From Treponema sp. (GTDB taxonomy: Bacteria; Spirochaetota; Spirochaetia; Treponematales; Breznakiellaceae): a stretch of DNA of 14,213 nucleotides. The notes under the pieces were generated by a model that searched no databases, was not told the origin of the DNA, and saw only the letters and a list, made by a program, of their open reading frames with translations. Shown in pieces: positions 13,952-14,213 of this stretch. The translations under genes and the position numbers were made by a program. Location of the stretch: positions 1 through 14,213 of the forward strand of contig JAISZE010000151.1 in the NCBI GenBank assembly GCA_031269405.1, written 5' to 3'. Every line of letters begins with the position of its first letter. Within the stretch, counting starts at the first letter, position 1.

Positions 13952-14213
13952 TACCACCGGTCCCTGTAACCCGGACGATCACTATATGCTGCCTCCCAGA
14001 GAACGTCTGGTCGGAGCCCAGCTTGACCGGTATATCAGGGATAAATTGTACTGGGTGCTCCACGCGCCCAGGCAGACCGGGAAGACCACGTTTTTGCAAA
14101 GCTGGATGCGGGAAATTAACGCCGGAGATGAAGCGATTGCCTGCTATGTCAGCGTGGAAAGCTGCCAGGGAGTGGCGGAACCGGAACGGGCCATGCCGGC
14201 CATCTGCGCGGCG
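13926..14213 (+). CDS. AAA ATPase with P-loop, N-terminal 96 residues, truncated by window end
   Basis: The frame from ATG 13926 stays open to the last base. It begins 'MKRPVRFFNTTGPCNPDDHY' and continues with 'MLPPRERL', the typical start of a group of standalone bacterial AAA-type ATP-binding proteins. The P-loop 'VLHAPRQTGKTTFLQSW' follows at about residues 46-62, with Walker A lysine K56, and then 'ACYVSVESCQG'. The function of this family is not established; some relatives carry a C-terminal nuclease-like domain, which would lie outside the window. An AAGG four bases before the ATG can serve as ribosome-binding site. It is a different family from the remnant just upstream. Confidence 0.8.
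   Translation, partial: MKRPVRFFNTTGPCNPDDHYMLPPRERLVGAQLDRYIRDKLYWVLHAPRQTGKTTFLQSWMREINAGDEAIACYVSVESCQGVAEPERAMPAICAA

Noticed and set aside
1..14213. tRNA, rRNA, CRISPR array, insertion sequence or phage genes
   Set aside because: No cloverleaf, rRNA-like segment, regularly spaced repeat, transposase or integrase motif was seen on either strand.

Overview
The window looks like spirochaete DNA, probably a Treponema of the termite-gut or animal-gut kind. This is an inference from gene content: a LoaP/UpxY-type NusG paralogue heading a surface-sugar operon, a small secreted protein paired with a SPOR-domain protein, a PF09820-type 'LPxGIQTFExIR' ATPase start, and an 'RFFNTxGPCNP' AAA ATPase. 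No rRNA, tRNA, CRISPR array or complete mobile element is visible, so the genus is not proven.

Layout. (1) Positions 1-111 are the C-terminal end of a metal-dependent amidohydrolase, most like NagA. (2) Positions 153-1940 on the minus strand are a two-gene envelope operon: a secreted protein of unknown function, then a protein with an RlpA-like domain, an acidic Pro/Glu repeat linker and a C-terminal SPOR domain. (3) From about 2014 a plus-strand operon reads to 8728. It has a near-consensus promoter (TTTACA-17-TTTAAT), then a LoaP-like antiterminator, a soluble nucleotide-sugar 4,6-dehydratase, a DegT-type PLP aminotransferase, and the three subunits (Mo, 2Fe-2S, FAD) of a xanthine dehydrogenase-family hydroxylase. 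Gaps inside it are 27 bp or less and most junctions overlap. (4) A 204-bp gap (8729-8932) holds a second strong promoter covered by a perfect 19-bp palindrome. It drives a winged-helix regulator, aroB (3-dehydroquinate synthase), an Omp85-like outer-membrane barrel protein and a PglK-like ABC flippase, again tightly packed. (5) At the right edge lie a decayed 5' piece of one AAA-ATPase family and the start of a different AAA ATPase.

How the genes may work together. Dehydratase plus aminotransferase make a UDP-4-amino-4,6-dideoxy sugar (the first two steps towards bacillosamine-type sugars), and the PglK-like flippase would move a lipid-linked glycan across the inner membrane. These are three Pgl-pathway-like functions, but no glycosyltransferase, acetyltransferase or oligosaccharyltransferase is in the window. 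The antiterminator would keep RNA polymerase moving through the long first operon. The most unusual element is the molybdenum-hydroxylase-type complex inside that operon. Its large subunit keeps the catalytic Glu but has lost the GGGFGGK-type loop and the RGFG arginine, so the substrate is probably not xanthine. Whether it acts on a sugar or glycan intermediate is a hypothesis; nothing in the sequence proves it.
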